Part shown: one piece after another, positions 8,274-16,450 of the stretch
How the letters are laid out: each line of letters starts with the position of its first letter
Position numbering within the stretch: the first letter of the stretch is position 1
Assembly (NCBI GenBank): GCA_012517325.1
Contig: JAAYVF010000015.1
Coordinates: 1 to 43,382 of the forward strand
Reading direction: 5' to 3'
DNA from: Myxococcales bacterium
Lineage (GTDB): Bacteria > Lernaellota > Lernaellaia > Lernaellales > Lernaellaceae
Length of the DNA: 43,382 bases
Notes under the pieces: generated by a model
Databases searched by the model: none
Told to the model about the DNA's origin: nothing
What the model saw: the letters and a program-made list of their open reading frames with translations, nothing else
Program-made: the position numbers and the translations under genes

Positions 8274-9077
8274 TCAAGACCCGAGATAGCACCAGCCGGT
8301 CGCGGATTCCGCGGCCGGCGGCCAGGCAGTTTGGATTCCTCCCCGAACCCGGCGAATGGATTTCGCCACTGCCTCCGTAATTGGCTTCCCCAAAGCCAGA
8401 TATCCGGCCGCCATCGAGGACAGCATGCATCCCGTGCCGTGGATTTGCCGCGTTGTCAGGCGTTTGCCTTTCCAAAGGCGCATGCCTTCCGGCCCCGCCA
8501 GGATGTCTGTCGGATCTCCGGGCAAATGGCCGCCCTTGATTAAAACGTACCGCGCGCCCATTTCCCGGATTGCGATTGCGGCTTGCTTCATCTCCGCGAC
8601 CGAGCGGATCTTCATTCCAGTCAGTGCCTCGGCTTCCGGCACGTTCGGCGTCACCAGCAGGACGTACGGCAATAAACGATGCCGAATCGCCTGCATCCCG
8701 TCAGGCGCCAACAAATCGCCCCCGGCGCCGGCCCTCAATACCGGATCCAACACGACTGGACAATTCAAAGATGATTTTTTTAAAAAGTCCACGCTTGCTC
8801 TGACTATTTTCGTTTCGGCCAACATGCCGATTTTAATCGCCGCCGGTTTCAACTCGGCGATCAATTCATTTAGCGTTCGTTTCACTTGCCGGACATCCAC
8901 CGGAAAAATGCGAGCAGGGCCACTGGGCCGCTGGGCTGTGAGAGCCGTAACAACTCCCAGGCAACGCGCGCCGACCATCGTTAATGACCGCGCGTCCGCA
9001 AGCAAACCGGCGCCCCCGGTTGGATCGAAACCGGCAATGCAAAGAACCAACGGTTCCCGTTTCACGCTATCTCGCAT
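8274..9077 (-). CDS. thiD: Hydroxymethylpyrimidine/phosphomethylpyrimidine kinase ThiD
   Basis: A 267-residue ribokinase-fold kinase that phosphorylates HMP and HMP-P in thiamine pyrophosphate synthesis. Seen features are the N-terminal substrate loop IAGFDPTGGAGLLADARS, the VVLDPVLRAGAG segment, the TPNVPEAEALTG segment, KGGHLPGDPTD and the ATP/anion-hole motif GTGCMLSS near the C-terminus (usually GTGCTLSS). Length matches a single-domain ThiD without a fused ThiE or ThiN. No other thiamine gene is nearby. I looked for a TPP riboswitch in the 211-base upstream gap and found no recognisable THI-box core, so regulation is unclear. Confidence 0.93.
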   Translation of the reverse strand: MRDSVKREPLVLCIAGFDPTGGAGLLADARSLTMVGARCLGVVTALTAQRPSGPARIFPVDVRQVKRTLNELIAELKPAAIKIGMLAETKIVRASVDFLKKSSLNCPVVLDPVLRAGAGGDLLAPDGMQAIRHRLLPYVLLVTPNVPEAEALTGMKIRSVAEMKQAAIAIREMGARYVLIKGGHLPGDPTDILAGPEGMRLWKGKRLTTRQIHGTGCMLSSMAAGYLALGKPITEAVAKSIRRVRGGIQTAWPPAAESATGWCYLGS

Positions 9078-9288
9078 CTTTAATAACCGTAACTAAATGA
9101 TTTGAAAAGGGGTTTACCAATGTCAGGAGGCACCAAGTGCCTAATGTCATCCGGTGAAAAACTTTTAAAAATACCGGCAGGTACTTTTCCAAAAATTCTT
9201 TGCTCTTTTCTGACTCACGGCATTACAGGCCGAATATTCCCCATCTCCCAATCATTCATTACTACTAAAAAGCAAGTGAAATCAAGCC
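9078..9288. other. AT-richer gap between fis and thiD
   Basis: This gap is clearly richer in A and T than the flanking genes and presumably holds the thiD promoter. A small hairpin (GGCAC-TTG-GTGCC on the minus strand, near 9129-9141) is visible. I see no coding potential and no THI-box. Confidence 0.4.
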
Positions 9289-9540
9289 CTAGCCGCCAAG
9301 CGACTTTTCGTGGTATTGCAGCTTCCTTCGCAAGGTGTTGCGGTGGATTCCCAAGAGGCGGCTGGCGGCCAATTGGTTGCCGTTGCATTCGCGCATGGCC
9401 AATTCCAACAGGCGCCGTTCAAAAAAGCCGATGACGGTTTCGTGGACGTTGCTCAATTCGCCGGGTATTACCGAATGGAGATACCGCAGGCAAAAATGAT
9501 CGAACGCGCCGACCAACTGGCGATCCATTTTTTCTTTCAT
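9289..9540 (-). CDS. fis: Fis family DNA-binding protein
   Basis: An 83-residue protein whose C-terminal half is a Fis-type helix-turn-helix: LLELAMRECNGNQLAASRLL followed by GIHRNTLRRKL. The N-terminal 40 residues are diverged from E. coli Fis (98 residues). The same helix-turn-helix is found at the end of NtrC-type activators, but no AAA+ domain precedes it here, so a stand-alone Fis-like regulator or nucleoid protein is the best reading. Its ATG overlaps the dusB stop by 4 bases. The dusB-fis pairing is the arrangement known from enterobacteria and other proteobacteria, which supports the name. Confidence 0.82.
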   Translation of the reverse strand: MKEKMDRQLVGAFDHFCLRYLHSVIPGELSNVHETVIGFFERRLLELAMRECNGNQLAASRLLGIHRNTLRRKLQYHEKSLGG

Positions 9541-10535
9541 GGCTCTTCTCCATCCGTTTGACGCAAGACCTGCGCGGCCAAGGCCAGCATTTCGGCGATG
9601 CTTGCGGCCGAGGCGATATCGCGCCGGGCCGCCGCCGCTCCGGGCATTCCTTTAATAAGAAACAAGGCGAATTTCCGCATTTCCTTGGCGGTCCGGACCT
9701 CGCCCTTGTAGCGGCACGACAACTCGACGTGTTCCCGGAGCAAGGCCAATCGCCGCAATCCGTCGTAATCGGGCGGTTCCGGCGCGCCGGCCAGCACGGC
9801 TTTGACGGATTGAAAAATCCACGGCCGCGCCACGGCCGCGCGACCGATCATCACCGCGTCGCAATGCGTGGTCGCGAGCAGCCGCGCCGCGTCGGCGCCC
9901 GATTGAATGTCGCCGTTGCCGATCACCGGAATCCGCAGTTCCTGCTTGACTTGGGCGATGAGCGACCAATTCGCGACGCCGCCGAACATTTGCGCCCGCG
10001 TCCGCGGATGCACGATGACCGCGTCGGCGCCTTCCCGCTCGCAGATAGCTGCGCACTCGAGCGCATTGACCTGTTCCGCGCCGGCGCGCAGCTTGACGCT
10101 CAGCGGCAGGTCCGTCGCCCGCCGCAGGGCGCGGACGATCCGCCCGAGCAGCGGCGGGTCGCGCATCAACGCCACGCCGTGACCCGAGTTCACCACCTTG
10201 CGCACGGGACAACCGGCGTTGAGATCGATCCATTCCACGGGCCGCTCGTTTTGCACGATCCGGCAGGCCGTCGCCAGGTGTTCGGGATCTTTGCCGAAAA
10301 GCTGCACGGCCAGCGGATGGTCGTCGAACTCGGCATCGAGCAATCCCATCGTTTTCAGAAAGCCCTTGCTCTGGGGCCGCGCGAGCGCCAGGCTGTCGGC
10401 GCTGACCATCTCGGTAAAGGTCAGATCGGCGCCCTGGCGGCGGCAGACGGCGCGGAACGGCGCATCGCTGTAGCCGGCCAGCGGCGCCAGCAGCACCGGC
10501 GGCAACGAGCCGAGATCAAGCTGCCGCAATTTCAT
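9537..10535 (-). CDS. dusB: tRNA-dihydrouridine synthase (DusB-like)
   Basis: A 332-residue flavoenzyme that reduces specific uridines in the tRNA D-loop using FMN and NADPH. It begins with LLAPLAGYSDAPFRAVCR, then TEMVSADSL, QLFGKDPEHL, the catalytic cysteine in LNAGCPVRKV, KLRAG, VHPRTRAQMF, and the FMN phosphate-binding IGNGDIQSG and MIGRAAVARPWIF. I place the start at the ATG at 10535 (MKLRQLDLG), 2 bases after the selD stop; the reading frame stays open further upstream only because it lies inside selD. It is sandwiched between selD and fis in one apparent transcript. Dus subfamily assignment rests on the fis neighbour and general similarity. Confidence 0.93.
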   Translation of the reverse strand: MKLRQLDLGSLPPVLLAPLAGYSDAPFRAVCRRQGADLTFTEMVSADSLALARPQSKGFLKTMGLLDAEFDDHPLAVQLFGKDPEHLATACRIVQNERPVEWIDLNAGCPVRKVVNSGHGVALMRDPPLLGRIVRALRRATDLPLSVKLRAGAEQVNALECAAICEREGADAVIVHPRTRAQMFGGVANWSLIAQVKQELRIPVIGNGDIQSGADAARLLATTHCDAVMIGRAAVARPWIFQSVKAVLAGAPEPPDYDGLRRLALLREHVELSCRYKGEVRTAKEMRKFALFLIKGMPGAAAARRDIASAASIAEMLALAAQVLRQTDGEEP

Positions 10536-10537
10536 GA

Positions 10538-11593
10538 TCAGCGACCCGGTTTGAGCAGCAGCGGTCCGGGCCGGTCCAGAATCCGGCCGACGATCGCGGG
10601 CGAGGCGACACCCGCTTCGCGCAGGGCGAGGCGGGCTTCTTCGGCCCGTTCCGGCGCGACCGCCATCAGCAACCCGCCGCTGGTCTGGGCGTCGTTGGCC
10701 AGCAGCAGGAGATCGTCGGAGATCGCCGCGTCGATCTGCATCCATTGATAGGCATAATCGCGGTTCGCGTACGTGCCGGCCGGGATCAAGCCCATTTCCA
10801 GGCACGCCGCCACGCCGGGCAGAACCGGCACCTGGTCGAGCCACAATTCGCCGCCGAGCCCCGAGGCGCCGAGCAGCTCGTGAAAATGCACCACCAGGCC
10901 GAAGCCGGTGACGTCGGTGACCGCGTGGGCCGCGACGCGCCGCGCGACGGCCGCCGCCTTGTCGTTGAGGAACGAGCAGGTTTCGATCAGCAACGGTTCG
11001 GTTCCCGGCGGATCCATCTCCGCTTTCAAAGCGGTGGCGAGAATTCCGGTGCCGATCGGCTTGGTCAGAATGACCAAATCGCCGGGCCGCGCGCCCTTCT
11101 TGGCCAGCAATTCGCGCGGGTCGATCAGGCCGGTCACCGCCAGGCCGTATTTCGGTTCCCGGTCGTCCACCGTGTGGCCGCCGATGATCTGCAGGCCCGC
11201 CTCCGCCGCTTTGTCGTAGCCGCCGGCGAGGATCTGCGACAGCACTTCCATGCCCGGCGGCCCCTTCTGCGGAAAGGCGACGATGTTCAAGCCGGTCAGC
11301 GGCGTGGCGCCCATGGCGTAGATGTCCGACAGGCTGTTGGCGGCGGCGATGGCGCCGAAGGCCCGCGGCTCGTTGACGATCGGCGTAAAGAAATCGACCG
11401 TCTGGACCAAGGCCAGGTCGTCGCGCAGCAGATACACCCCGGCGTCGTCGCCCAGGCCGAGCAGCACCCGGGCGTCAGTCGGACGAGGCAGTTTCTCCAA
11501 CACGGCGGCCAGCTCACCCGGAGCCAGTTTGCAGGCTCAGCCGCTGCCGTGGGATAGCTGCGTCAACTTGACTTTGTCCACCACGCTCCCCAT
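10538..11593 (-). CDS. selD: Selenide, water dikinase SelD, itself a selenoprotein (UGA at 11539-11537 read as Sec)
   Basis: SelD makes selenophosphate from selenide and ATP for selenocysteine and selenouridine synthesis. The obvious open frame begins only at MLEKLPRPTD, which would lack the catalytic N-terminus. Reading the minus strand further up in the same frame through one TGA gives KLTQLSHGSG-U-ACKLAPGEL, the conserved SelD active site with Sec at about residue 19 in place of the usual Cys and the essential Lys at 22. The rest is canonical: LGLGDDAGVY, QTVDFFTPIV, ANSLSDIYAMGA, IIGGHTVDDREPKYG, TDVTGFGL. I chose the ATG at 11593; an in-frame ATG at 11608 is possible. Length would be 351 residues, normal for SelD. 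A hairpin follows the UGA. This implies that the genome also has selA, selB and selC. dusB and fis follow in the same operon. Confidence 0.95.
11509..11539 (-). promoter_or_regulatory. Sec UGA codon and bacterial SECIS-like hairpin inside selD
   Basis: On the minus strand the UGA (11539-11537) is followed by 9 bases and then CUGGCUC, a 5-base loop CGGGU, and GAGCUGG. The arms form seven pairs, two of them G-U wobbles. The loop holds a GGU, like the guanine/uracil features bound by SelB in known bacterial SECIS elements, and the spacing from the UGA is in the known range. The structure was folded by eye. Confidence 0.7.
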
Positions 11594-11596
11594 ATT
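11568..11596 (+). promoter_or_regulatory. Possible sigma-70-like promoter for malate dehydrogenase
   Basis: TTGACT, a 17-base spacer, then CATATT, reading towards mdh, with a predicted start about 120 bases before its ATG. It lies within the 5' end of the divergent selD gene, so transcription of the two genes would overlap. Weak evidence from hexamer similarity only. Confidence 0.3.
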
Positions 11597-11723
11597 TGGT
11601 TCAAGCATAAAGAATAGGCGATCGCCCCCGGGCGATGCAACCTGATCCGAATGAATTCTTCGTTCCCGACAAAAACAGGAGCGGTCCGCCAACCCGTCAG
11701 CAAATGGCCGGAGGGAAGTACTC

Positions 11724-12656
11724 ATGGTGCGTAAAAAAATCACGATCGTCGGCGCGGGCAACGTCGGCGCGGCCCTGATGGCCTGGGCCGCGGCCAAGGA
11801 TTTGGGCAACCTGGTGCTGGTGGACGTGGTCGACGGCCTGCCGCAGGGCAAGGCGCTCGACCTGATGGCCGCCGCGCCGCTGATCCGCTTCGACACCAAG
11901 ATCGTCGGCACCAACGACTATCGCGAAACCGCCGACTCCGACGTCATCGTGATCACCGCCGGTATGGCCCGCAAGCCGGGCATGAGCCGCGACGACCTAC
12001 TGGCGGCCAACGAAGAGATCATGAAATCCGTCGTGCAGGAAGTGACGCCGCTCAGTCCGCACGCGATCCTGATCATCGTCAGCAATCCGTTGGACGCGAT
12101 GTGCCACGTGGCCAAGGCGGTGTCCGGGTTCCCGCGCGAGCGCGTCATCGGCATGGCGGGCGTCCTCGATTCCGGCCGGCTGCGTACCTTCATCAGTTGG
12201 GAACTGGGCGTTTCGGTGGAGGACATCAGCGCCCTGGTCCTCGGCGGCCACGGCGACAGCATGGTGCCGCTCATCCGCTACTGCTCGGTGGGCGGCGTGC
12301 CGCTCGAACAATTGATCTCGGCCGACCGCATCGCCGCGCTGATCGAGCGCACCCGCAACGCCGGCGCGGAGGTCGTCTCCCTGCTGAAAACCGGCAGCGC
12401 CTTCAATTCGCCGGGCGCCGCCGCGTTGCAGATGATCGAGGCGATCATCAAGGACGAAAAACGCATCATGCCTTGCGCCGCGTATCTCCAGGGCGAGTAC
12501 GGCCACAGCGGCATCTATCTGGGCGTACCGGTGCTGCTGGGTATCGGCGGCATGGAACGAATCTTCGAACTGAATCTGACCTACGAGGAAAAGCTGGCGC
12601 TCGATAAATCCGCCGCGGCCGTCAAGGAACTGGTCGTCAAACTGCGCTACAAATAA
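11724..12656 (+). CDS. mdh: Malate dehydrogenase, lactate-dehydrogenase-like type
   Basis: A 310-residue NAD-dependent malate dehydrogenase of the LDH-like (tetrameric) type, interconverting malate and oxaloacetate in central metabolism. Motifs in order: Rossmann GAGNVGAAL (about residues 8-16), VDVVDGLPQGKALDL, the substrate loop ITAGMARKPGMSRDDLL with its conserved arginines, SNPLDAMCHVA, LDSGRLRTFI, and the catalytic His in LGGHGDSMVPL. The active-site loop Arg pair (ARKPGMSR) is the malate-specific form rather than the Gln of lactate dehydrogenases. GGAGGG precedes the ATG by about 8 bases. It is divergent from selD and convergent with the ffh-rimM cluster. Confidence 0.95.
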   Translation: MVRKKITIVGAGNVGAALMAWAAAKDLGNLVLVDVVDGLPQGKALDLMAAAPLIRFDTKIVGTNDYRETADSDVIVITAGMARKPGMSRDDLLAANEEIMKSVVQEVTPLSPHAILIIVSNPLDAMCHVAKAVSGFPRERVIGMAGVLDSGRLRTFISWELGVSVEDISALVLGGHGDSMVPLIRYCSVGGVPLEQLISADRIAALIERTRNAGAEVVSLLKTGSAFNSPGAAALQMIEAIIKDEKRIMPCAAYLQGEYGHSGIYLGVPVLLGIGGMERIFELNLTYEEKLALDKSAAAVKELVVKLRYK

Positions 12657-12743
12657 GGGAGGAAACCACGCCTTTCTCCCGCGTTCCGCGGGATAAAGAC
12701 GTGGCACACCAACTTGGTTTCAACGGGAAAAGACAGGGAAGAA

Positions 12744-12807
12744 ACCACGAATAAACACGAACGGAAAAACAATTGTTGTTTTCTAATTCGTGACTCTCAT
12801 TCGTGGT
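12744..12807. repeat. Imperfect inverted repeat between mdh and rimM
   Basis: Arms ACCACGAATAAACACGAA (12744-12761) and TTCGTGACTCTCATTCGTGG (from 12787) pair imperfectly around a centre that itself holds AACAATTGTT. It lies between two convergent genes, so it could end transcription from both sides. The word pattern (ACCACGAAT ... ATTCGTGGT) looks like a dispersed intergenic repeat rather than a simple hairpin. The region 12657-12827 has no gene. Confidence 0.55.
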
Positions 12808-12827
12808 GATTGACGACTACCCGGAGT

Positions 12828-13328
12828 TCAATCCAGTCCGGCTAGCAACCGGACCGTGATCTTTTTCGCTTCGCGATCGACGTTTAAGACTACGTCGTCG
12901 ATATAGGGCAGCAGCCACTCGCGACCGCCGCCGGTTACCTGCAGAACGTCGTTGGCGCCGGTGGGGATGATCGATTCCACGCGGCCGAGGCGGCGGCCCT
13001 CCTCGGTCGTGACTTCCATGCCGACCAATTCGTACCAGTAGAATTCGCCTTCCGGCAACGGCTCCAAATCTTCCTGAAGCGCCAGAATCTCGCCGCCGAC
13101 CAGGCGTTCGGCCTGCTCGATCGAATCGATGCCCTCGACCTGGAGAATATAGACGGGGCCTTTTTGACGACAGGATCGCAACTGCGCGGCGAATCGATTG
13201 CCGGCGGGATCGGCGACGGTCACCCGGTCGAGAGTGGCGAGGTTAGCGGATTCGCCGCCGTGGGGAAAAACGCGAAACTCTCCCCGCAGTCCCTGGGTTT
13301 TAATGATTTTACCCAATGAGACGAACAA
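12828..13328 (-). CDS. rimM: Ribosome maturation factor RimM
   Basis: A 166-residue 16S rRNA processing factor. The N-terminal RimM domain has SLGKIIKTQGLRGEFRVFP, and the C-terminal PRC-barrel-like domain has GEFYWYELVGMEV and RVESIIPTGANDVLQV with LLPYIDDVV. RimM helps assembly of the 30S head region and binds ribosomal protein S19. It is the last visible gene of the ffh-rpsP-khpA-rimM cluster. The usual next genes, trmD and rplS, are absent; a repeat and the convergent mdh follow instead. Confidence 0.95.
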   Translation of the reverse strand: MFVSLGKIIKTQGLRGEFRVFPHGGESANLATLDRVTVADPAGNRFAAQLRSCRQKGPVYILQVEGIDSIEQAERLVGGEILALQEDLEPLPEGEFYWYELVGMEVTTEEGRRLGRVESIIPTGANDVLQVTGGGREWLLPYIDDVVLNVDREAKKITVRLLAGLD

Positions 13329-13364
13329 GGGAGCTCCGCGAAAGCTTGTCGTAACGGAAGACAG

Positions 13365-13595
13365 TTACTCCAGGATCTCCAGCACGGCGCGTTTGCGCAC
13401 CTTGGTGGAGGCCGCCGACAAGATGGTCCGCATCGCGCGCGCCGTCCGGCCGTTCTTGCCGATTACTTTTCCCAGATCTTCCTTGGCGACGCGAAGTTCG
13501 AGAACCGAAGTGGATTCACCGGCGATCTCGTTGACTTGGACTTCATCCGGATTATCGACCAATGCCTTGGCGATATATTCGATCAACATTTTCAT
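13365..13595 (-). CDS. khpA: KH-domain RNA-binding protein KhpA
   Basis: A 76-residue single-KH protein. The RNA-contacting GxxG loop is [15 protein letters not shown], preceded by [12 protein letters not shown]. The size and the place between rpsP and rimM are those of KhpA (YlqC), a general RNA-binding protein reported to affect cell elongation and translation in Firmicutes. A GAGGGGG ribosome site precedes the ATG. No odd features. Confidence 0.93.
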   Translation of the reverse strand: MKMLIEYIAKALVDNPDEVQVNEIAGESTSVLELRVAKEDLGKVIGKNGRTARAMRTILSAASTKVRKRAVLEILE

Positions 13596-13649
13596 GACTC
13601 ACAACCCCCTCGATGCACCACATGCAGCGTCAGAATGAAATCGCTCAGC

Positions 13650-13904
13650 TCAGGCTTTTTTCGCCAGGAAACCCATCGCTTTCAGAAAACTCCGAACGGT
13701 TTCGGTGGGGATCACGCCCTTTTCGAGCCAATGCCGAACCTTGGTTTCATTGAAAACCACTTTGTTCGTTTCCAGTTTCGGGTCGTAGGTGCCGACCTGG
13801 TCGACAAACCGGCCGTCGCGGGGAGAGACACTTTCCGCAACCACGATGCGATAGAATGGCTTTTTCTTTGCGCCAAACCGCGCCAGCCTCATTTTCAGCG
13901 CCAT
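13650..13904 (-). CDS. rpsP: 30S ribosomal protein S16
   Basis: An 84-residue S16, of normal length. It begins MALKMRLARFGAKKKPFYRI and continues with VVAESVSPRDGRFVDQVGTYDP and the C-terminal VRSFLKAMGFLAKK. The ribosome site GAGAGGATACGG precedes the ATG. Located between ffh and khpA, as in many bacteria. Confidence 0.97.
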   Translation of the reverse strand: MALKMRLARFGAKKKPFYRIVVAESVSPRDGRFVDQVGTYDPKLETNKVVFNETKVRHWLEKGVIPTETVRSFLKAMGFLAKKA

Positions 13905-13963
13905 GTTCCGTATCCTCTCGAACAGTTGATGGTTGAACGTTAATAATATACTCAGTTTTCCCT

Positions 13964-15382
13964 TTAGCGAAAGGGGAAACTCACGACCGGTTTTTTGCCC
14001 TTCTTGCCTTTTTTAACCTTTTTTCCCGCCGGCCCCGATTTGCCGCCGCCGGCGCCGGACGGCATCATGCCGCCGAACATCTTGCCGCCGCTCTTGGCCA
14101 TGGTGCCGATCATCTTCTTCGCCTGGACATACCGTTTGAGCAAACCATTGATGTCCTGGATCGAGGTTCCCGATCCCTTGGCGATCCGCAACCGGCGCTG
14201 GCCGTTGATGATCATGTGATTGCGCCGTTCCTCGGCGGTCATCGAGTCGATGATGGCGATCGTCCGCTTCAGCTCGGAATCGTCCAGTTGCATGCCCTTG
14301 AGCGCCTTGAGTTGGCCCATGCCCGGCAGCATCGACAGCAACGATTCGAAGCTGCCCATTTTGGCAAGTTGTTTCAGCTGATCGCGGAAATCCTCGAGAT
14401 TGAACTGGTTTTTACGCAGTTTCTCCTCGAGTTTGGCCGCCTCCTTCTCGGAAATGGTCGATTCGGCCCGTTCGACCAGGGTCAGGATGTCGCCCATGTC
14501 GAGAATGCGGCTGGCCATCCGGTCCGGGTGGAACACCTCGATGGCGTCCATCTTTTCGCCGACGCCGACGAGCTTGATCGGCTTCTGGGTCACCGCCTTG
14601 ATCGAAAGCGCCGCGCCGCCGCGGGCATCGCCGTCCATCTTGGTCAGCACGACGCCGGTGATCGTCAGGCGTTCGTTGAAGGTCTGGGCGACGTTCACCG
14701 CGTCCTGGCCGGTCATCGCATCGGCCACGAAGAGGATTTCGGCCGGCGAAATCGTCGACTTGATCCGCTCCAACTCGGCCATCATGGGCTCGTCGACCTG
14801 CAGCCGGCCGGCGGTGTCGATCAGCAGAATGTCCTGCCCCCCCAGTTCGGCCTGGCGATAGGCCTTCAGGCAGATATCGACCGGATCCATGCCGGTATTG
14901 GAATCGAAAACGGGCATGTCGATCTGCGCCGCCAGGGTCTTCAATTGCGTGATAGCGGCGGGACGGTAGACGTCGGCGGGTACGAGCAACGGCCGGCGGC
15001 CTTTCTTGCGGAGCAACATGGCGGTCTTGCCGACCGTGGTCGTTTTGCCGGAGCCTTGGAGACCGACGAACATGACCGGGACCGGCGGTTTTCCGCCCAG
15101 TTGCAGTTCGCTGGCCTTTTCGCCCATCAGGCCGACCAGTTCCTCGTGCACGATCTTGACGAAAACCTGCCCGGGAGTCAGCGAGCCCATCACCTCGGTC
15201 CCGAGCGCGCGGTCCTGCACTTGCTGCAGGAACTTCTTCACGACCCGGAAGTTGACGTCGGCTTCCAGCAGGCTCAGCCGCACGTCGCGCAAGGCATCCT
15301 GAATGTTGGCCTCGGTCAATTTGCCGTGGCCGCGCAGGTTTTTAAAAACCTTGCCGAGTTTATCCTGTAGGTTGTCGAACAT
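13964..15382 (-). CDS. ffh: Signal recognition particle protein Ffh (SRP54)
   Basis: A 472-residue SRP GTPase that, with 4.5S RNA and FtsY, targets nascent membrane proteins. N domain: LGKVFKNLRGHGKLTEANI. G domain: P-loop GLQGSGKTTTVGK, then DVYRPAAITQL, DTAGRLQVDE and TKMDGDARGGAAL. The M domain holds the RNA-binding SGTSIQDINGLLKRY followed by a Met-rich, then Lys-rich tail (KKVKKGKKGKK). The tail after the M domain is more basic than in E. coli Ffh. It is the first gene of a cluster with rpsP, khpA and rimM. A promoter-like sequence lies about 110 bases upstream. Confidence 0.97.
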   Translation of the reverse strand: MFDNLQDKLGKVFKNLRGHGKLTEANIQDALRDVRLSLLEADVNFRVVKKFLQQVQDRALGTEVMGSLTPGQVFVKIVHEELVGLMGEKASELQLGGKPPVPVMFVGLQGSGKTTTVGKTAMLLRKKGRRPLLVPADVYRPAAITQLKTLAAQIDMPVFDSNTGMDPVDICLKAYRQAELGGQDILLIDTAGRLQVDEPMMAELERIKSTISPAEILFVADAMTGQDAVNVAQTFNERLTITGVVLTKMDGDARGGAALSIKAVTQKPIKLVGVGEKMDAIEVFHPDRMASRILDMGDILTLVERAESTISEKEAAKLEEKLRKNQFNLEDFRDQLKQLAKMGSFESLLSMLPGMGQLKALKGMQLDDSELKRTIAIIDSMTAEERRNHMIINGQRRLRIAKGSGTSIQDINGLLKRYVQAKKMIGTMAKSGGKMFGGMMPSGAGGGKSGPAGKKVKKGKKGKKPVVSFPFR

Positions 15383-15489
15383 GGCTCGCTACTCGTTTCG
15401 CCCTGGGGCGATCTCCTTTCGTCGTTTCGGCCGGCAAATCGGCAAACAACAACACCTCCCCCGGCATCCCGGCGGGCAGGATGCAGGAA

Positions 15490-15517
15490 GATATAGAAGT
15501 TTCGGCCGACAAGTCAA
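15490..15517 (-). promoter_or_regulatory. Sigma-70-like promoter of the ffh operon
   Basis: On the minus strand: TTGACT (15517-15512), a 16-base spacer, and TATATC (15495-15490). The predicted start near 15483 leaves a leader of about 100 bases before the ffh ATG. It lies in the 268-base divergent gap between ffh and the lipoprotein gene, which otherwise shows no gene. Confidence 0.45.
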
Positions 15518-15650
15518 GCCGCCTCGCCTTCATTAAATATATCGGTGAAAAACGCGCAACCCATAAAATCCCCTTGCCGCGACCCCGGCGGACCGTTAAA
15601 ACAGGGAACGGGTCGGCGATGACTCGCACCGGCCCCATGGAGGAACGGAA

Positions 15651-16331
15651 ATGCGCCCCAAACTCTGGCATATCTTGGCAACCTGCCTGACGGTCGGTCT
15701 GCTGGTTTTCGGCCTGGTCGCCGCCTGTAACAACGGTGATGACAAAGAGGATGACGACTCCTCCGTCACCGTCGATATCAAGGTGCTGCGTGACGATCTG
15801 TTCGATTTGAAGAAGGATCAGGTCATCGGCGCGGCGAAATTCGACGTCAGCGAGGGACAGATCGGCCTGCGCATCCACAGCCAGGTTCTCGTTGAAACCC
15901 TGTCGCGTTTTCCCGATCAGAAGATCAACGCCCGCCTGGAATTGATCAACCAGGATGCCGCCAGCGAGGCCTGGGACCCGATCGAATGGGTGCAGGACAC
16001 CAACATTAAAAACGTCGAATTTGTGATTCCGCTGGTCGAAACCATCCCGGTTTTCCTGAATTTCCGCGTGTATTTGTATTACTACGATTACAACAGCGAA
16101 ACCTCGTCGATCCAACAGGACGCCGAGGCGGATGACGATGATGACAACGACGACAACGACGATAACGACGACAACAACGATAACGACAACGACAACGCCG
16201 ATGACGACTCCAGCGACGACGATGATAACGACGACAACGACGACAGCACCCCGGAACCTGACCGGGTTTTCGACGCGGAAGCGGTGTTCAGCTATCTGGT
16301 CAACAAGGGGACGCCGGGAACAGGCAACTGA
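15651..16331 (+). CDS. Lipoprotein with Asp/Asn-rich tract
   Basis: A 226-residue lipoprotein of unknown function. The signal peptide ends in a lipobox (FGLVAAC, Cys at about residue 26), so it should be lipid-anchored. Residues about 40-155 form a beta-rich domain (VTVDIKVLRDDLFDLKKD, VEFVIPLVETIPVFLNFRVY) without a fold I recognise. Residues about 160-200 are almost purely Asp and Asn (DDNDDNDDNDDNN-like), then a short tail rich in Glu/Phe. GGAGGAACGGAA precedes the ATG. The acidic tract may bind calcium or keep the protein extended. A similar acidic stretch ends the large secreted protein at 17932-20841, so both may share a cell-surface handling route. Confidence 0.8.
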   Translation: MRPKLWHILATCLTVGLLVFGLVAACNNGDDKEDDDSSVTVDIKVLRDDLFDLKKDQVIGAAKFDVSEGQIGLRIHSQVLVETLSRFPDQKINARLELINQDAASEAWDPIEWVQDTNIKNVEFVIPLVETIPVFLNFRVYLYYYDYNSETSSIQQDAEADDDDDNDDNDDNDDNNDNDNDNADDDSSDDDDNDDNDDSTPEPDRVFDAEAVFSYLVNKGTPGTGN

Positions 16332-16450
16332 GCCCTCCATCGCCGGAAAACACGCAATCGGTCGGAAAGGCGGTCGGCGCGAGCACCGCGTTTTTCGTCG
16401 TTCCGTGCGCAAACCGGAATCCAAAAAAGACGTTTTTTAAGCTATGACCT

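Noticed and set aside
9078-9288. TPP riboswitch upstream of thiD
   Set aside because: I looked for the CUGAGA and the ACCUGAUC-like parts of the THI-box on the minus strand and did not find them. The small hairpin there is not sufficient.
10536-10844. N-terminal extension of the dusB frame
   Set aside because: It lies entirely inside selD in another frame; Dus proteins start shortly before the LLAPLAGYSD motif, at the ATG at 10535.
11540-11914. A 125-residue minus-strand frame ending at the selD UGA
   Set aside because: Only its last part (from the ATG at 11608 or 11593) is SelD. The rest is the reverse of mdh. A separate gene or a dead selD is not supported, because the active-site sequence continues across the UGA.
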